In this document: piece after piece, positions 5,545 to 7,300 of the stretch
Position numbering within the stretch: position 1 is the stretch's first letter
How the letters are laid out: each line of letters starts with the position of its first letter
Assembly (NCBI GenBank): GCA_002327405.1
Contig: DCVO01000180.1
Coordinates: forward strand, 1-7,300
Reading direction: 5' to 3'
DNA: 7,300 nt
DNA from: Thiobacillus sp. UBA2186
GTDB taxonomy: Bacteria; Pseudomonadota; Gammaproteobacteria; Burkholderiales; Thiobacillaceae
Position numbers and translations under genes: made by a program
The notes under the pieces: model-generated
Databases searched by the model: none
Told to the model about the DNA's origin: nothing
Seen by the model: only the letters and a program-made list of their open reading frames with translations

Positions 5545-6846
5545 TCATTCCCGGCCTGCCATGCAGGCTTCGATTTCCGCCACGGTCTTGGGCGGATTGG
5601 TCAGCACCTCGCAGCCGCTATCCGTCACCAGCACATCGTCCTCGATGCGGATGCCGAAATTCCAGAACGCCTCGGGCACGTCGTCCGCCGGGCGGATGTA
5701 GAGGCCGGGCTCGACCGTGAAGGTCATGCCGGGCACCAGCGGCCGCCATTCGCCCTTGAGCTTGTATTCGCCGGCATCGTGCACATCCATGCCCAGCCAG
5801 TGGCCGGTGCGGTGCATGTAGAAGCGCTTGTAGGCCTCCGACTCGATGAGCCCGTCGACCTCGCCCCTGAGCAGGCCGAGGTCGACCATGCCCCGCGTCA
5901 GCACGCGCACGGCGGCATCATGCGGATCGTTCCAGCGGCTGCCCGGGCGCACGGTGTCGATCGCCGCTGTCTGCGCCGCCAGCACCAGTTCGTAGGCGTC
6001 CTTCTGCGCCGCCGAGAAGCGTCCGCTCACCGGAAAGGTGCGGGTGATGTCGGCGGCGTAGCTGCCGTATTCGGCAGCCGCGTCGATGAGCAGCAGGTCG
6101 CCGTCCCGAAGCGGCTTGTTGTTCAAGACGTAGTGCAGCACGCAGGCGTTGGCGCCGCTGGCGACGATGGAAGTATAGGCCGGCGCCTCGGCGCCGCCGC
6201 GGCGGAAGGACGAGAGCAGCTCGGCTTCGATCTCGTATTCGTGCAGCCCCGGCCGCGTCGAACGCATGGCGGCGACGTGTGCGCCGCTGGAAATCTCGGC
6301 GGCGCGGCGCATCAGGGCCAGCTCGTGCGCATCCTTGACGAGGCGCATCTCGTCCAGCCAGATGCGCGCGTCCACCATCCTGTTCGGCGCATGCACGCCG
6401 CCTCTCGCCTTGCTGCGCACGGTATTGAGCCATCCCATCACCTGGTTGTCCCAAGCCGGGTCGCGGCCGATGAGGTAGGCGAGCTGCGGCTGGTTTTCCA
6501 GCAGCCCGGGCAGTTCCGCGTCGAGCGCATCGTAGGCGTAGGTCTCGTCGAAAGCGAAAGTTTCGCGCGCCGCCGCCGGGCCGTAGCGGAAGCCGTCCCA
6601 GATTTCGCGCTCTTCGTTCTTCTCGCGGCAGAACAGGATGTGGCGCGGCTTTTCGCCGCCGATCAGCACCACAACCGCTTCGGGCTCGTTGAACCCGGTC
6701 AGCCAGTAGAAGTAGCTGTCGTGCCGGTAGGGATAGTGGGTGTCGCGGTTGCGCGGCACCTCAGGGGCGGTAGCGATGACCATCAGACCCTCGCCCATTT
6801 GTTCGAGGACCTGCTGGCGACGCTGGCGGTAAACGGTGCTATTCAT
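5545..6846 (-). CDS. pepP: Xaa-Pro aminopeptidase (aminopeptidase P)
   Basis: 433 residues, about the size of E. coli PepP. The N-terminal creatinase/AMP_N domain covers roughly 1-130, with the characteristic YPYRHDSYFYWLTGF (38-52). The C-terminal pita-bread M24 domain follows from about 170. All five dinuclear manganese ligands are present: Asp255 (LLIDAAAEYG), Asp266 (AADITRTFP), His349 (TGHWLGMDVHD), Glu379 (FTVEPGLY) and Glu402 (IRIEDDVLV). His356 matches the second histidine of that loop. The enzyme removes the N-terminal residue from peptides with proline in position two, in the cytoplasm. The ATG at 6846 lies 1 nt after the stop of the upstream nucleotidyltransferase and has no clear ribosome binding site, so coupled translation is likely. 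An open frame continues upstream but only overlaps that gene. Proximity to ubiH is conserved elsewhere without a known biochemical link. Confidence 0.96.
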   Translation of the reverse strand: MNSTVYRQRRQQVLEQMGEGLMVIATAPEVPRNRDTHYPYRHDSYFYWLTGFNEPEAVVVLIGGEKPRHILFCREKNEEREIWDGFRYGPAAARETFAFDETYAYDALDAELPGLLENQPQLAYLIGRDPAWDNQVMGWLNTVRSKARGGVHAPNRMVDARIWLDEMRLVKDAHELALMRRAAEISSGAHVAAMRSTRPGLHEYEIEAELLSSFRRGGAEAPAYTSIVASGANACVLHYVLNNKPLRDGDLLLIDAAAEYGSYAADITRTFPVSGRFSAAQKDAYELVLAAQTAAIDTVRPGSRWNDPHDAAVRVLTRGMVDLGLLRGEVDGLIESEAYKRFYMHRTGHWLGMDVHDAGEYKLKGEWRPLVPGMTFTVEPGLYIRPADDVPEAFWNFGIRIEDDVLVTDSGCEVLTNPPKTVAEIEACMAGRE

Positions 6847-6847
6847 A

Positions 6848-7300
6848 TCAGCAGTTTTGATTGCAGATTTCACGGTCGAGTTCCCGCAGCCTTTCCGGCG
6901 TGCCCACGTCCATCCAGCGGCCGCGGTAATGTTCGCCGGTGACCCGTCCGTGTTGCATGGCCGCCTTGAGCAGCGGGGCCAGCGGGGCCTTTTTCCATGG
7001 CTCCGCAGCGGCAAACAATTCGCGGCGGTAGATGCCGATGCCGGAGAAGGTGAGGCGTGAGGCGTGAGGCGTGAGGGGTAAAACCTCATCCTTGACCCTG
7101 TCCGCTTCCAGCACGAAATCCCCTTTCGGATGATGCGGCGGGTTGTCGACCAGCACCAGGTGCGCCAGGGTTTGCTCGCCTTGCATGCGCTCCATGATGC
7201 CTGCAAAGCGGGCAAAGTCGTAATCGCAGAACACGTCGGCGTTCACCACCGGAAAGATTTCTCCGTCGATCAGGGGCAGCGCGGTGGCGATGCCGCCCGC
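6848..7300 (-). CDS. murU: MurU-like sugar-1-phosphate nucleotidyltransferase, C-terminal part (runs off the right edge)
   Basis: The last 150 residues of the gene; the start and the GxGxRxxP nucleotide-binding loop lie outside the window. Visible family marks are AGGIATALPL (1-10 of the fragment), the metal-binding Asp in VVNADVFCDYDF (18-29), FSGIGIYR (85-92) and the C-terminal WMDVGTPERLRELD (129-142). These fit the NDP-sugar pyrophosphorylase family. FCDYDF and the overall length resemble MurU, the N-acetylmuramate-1-phosphate uridylyltransferase of peptidoglycan sugar recycling. A mannose-1-phosphate guanylyltransferase-like or other nucleotidyltransferase cannot be excluded, and neighbouring recycling genes (such as amgK) are not visible. 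Residues 75-84 (PLTPHASRLT) are encoded by four copies of a 7-nt repeat, in a loop where homologues vary. The stop lies 1 nt before the pepP ATG, so this is the upstream gene of the operon seen here. Confidence 0.75.
   Translation of the reverse strand, partial: AGGIATALPLIDGEIFPVVNADVFCDYDFARFAGIMERMQGEQTLAHLVLVDNPPHHPKGDFVLEADRVKDEVLPLTPHASRLTFSGIGIYRRELFAAAEPWKKAPLAPLLKAAMQHGRVTGEHYRGRWMDVGTPERLRELDREICNQNC
7050..7077. repeat. Heptanucleotide tandem repeat (GTGAGGC x4, last copy GTGAGGG) inside the nucleotidyltransferase gene
   Basis: Three exact GTGAGGC units (7050-7056, 7057-7063, 7064-7070) are followed by GTGAGGG (7071-7077). On the coding strand they read as CCTCAC/GCCTCAC units, giving PLTPHASRLT in frame. 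Because 7 is not a multiple of 3, gain or loss of one or two units would frameshift the gene. Strings of this CTCACGC type are, to my knowledge, also seen between genes in proteobacterial genomes, so this may be an inserted intergenic-type repeat tolerated in a surface loop. Confidence 0.85.

Noticed and set aside
5327..5701. Small plus-strand protein across the repeat spacer
   Set aside because: It is a translation of the 9-nt repeats running into antisense pepP, with no ribosome binding site or family resemblance.
5779..6942. Long plus-strand open frame (387 codons) opposite pepP
   Set aside because: It lies antisense to pepP, whose motifs and metal ligands are complete. Its composition (His, Arg, Val, Ala) is what a GC-rich antisense frame yields, and it shows no domain.
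1..7300. A new defence, toxin-antitoxin, mobile or secondary-metabolite system
   Set aside because: Every gene in the window has a recognisable housekeeping or common family, and no transposase, integrase, toxin pair or biosynthetic cluster is visible. The only unexplained structure is in the repeats.

Overview
The window looks like a GC-rich chromosomal segment of a free-living Gram-negative proteobacterium, most likely a betaproteobacterium. This is inferred from an aerobic ubiquinone-biosynthesis operon with the pepP-ubiH-second-hydroxylase order familiar from gammaproteobacteria, periplasmic DsbC and TonB-family proteins, a MurU-like nucleotidyltransferase, and repeat types common in environmental beta/gammaproteobacterial genomes. 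No species can be named from sequence alone.

Layout. At the left edge (1-533, minus) is the N-terminal part of a TonB-family energy transducer. It diverges from a secreted dienelactone-hydrolase-like protein (607-1401, plus). A convergent, repeat-filled spacer (1402-1534) follows. The rest of the window, 7300 down to 1535, is one minus-strand gene train. In transcription order it holds a MurU-like sugar-phosphate nucleotidyltransferase (its 5' end lies outside the window), aminopeptidase P (pepP), a 268-bp spacer packed with repeats, ubiH, a second UbiH/UbiF/VisC-family flavin hydroxylase, dsbC, and a small SAM-dependent methyltransferase. Junctions are tight: 1-nt gap at murU/pepP, ATGA overlap at ubiH/second hydroxylase, 6-nt gap at hydroxylase/dsbC, GTGA overlap at dsbC/methyltransferase. 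The only large interruption is the repeat spacer between pepP and ubiH.

How the genes work together. The two flavoprotein monooxygenases hydroxylate the quinone ring at different positions during ubiquinone synthesis. PepP is a conserved neighbour of ubiH without a known biochemical role in quinone synthesis. DsbC isomerises disulfides in the periplasm. The nucleotidyltransferase would belong to cell-wall sugar recycling. These are housekeeping functions. I found no defence system, mobile-element gene, CRISPR array, rRNA or tRNA.

The most unusual content is the repeats. Two spacers (1433-1531 and 5285-5535) are built from purine-rich units with a 9-nt period, arranged in modules and in opposite orientations, so long imperfect hairpins are possible. 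Two other repeats lie in reading frame inside genes: a GC-rich palindromic repeat forming the N-terminal extension of the methyltransferase (2161-2196), and four copies of a 7-nt unit in the nucleotidyltransferase (7050-7077), where a change in copy number would usually break the frame. The hydrolase appears to have Arg where its family carries the catalytic His.
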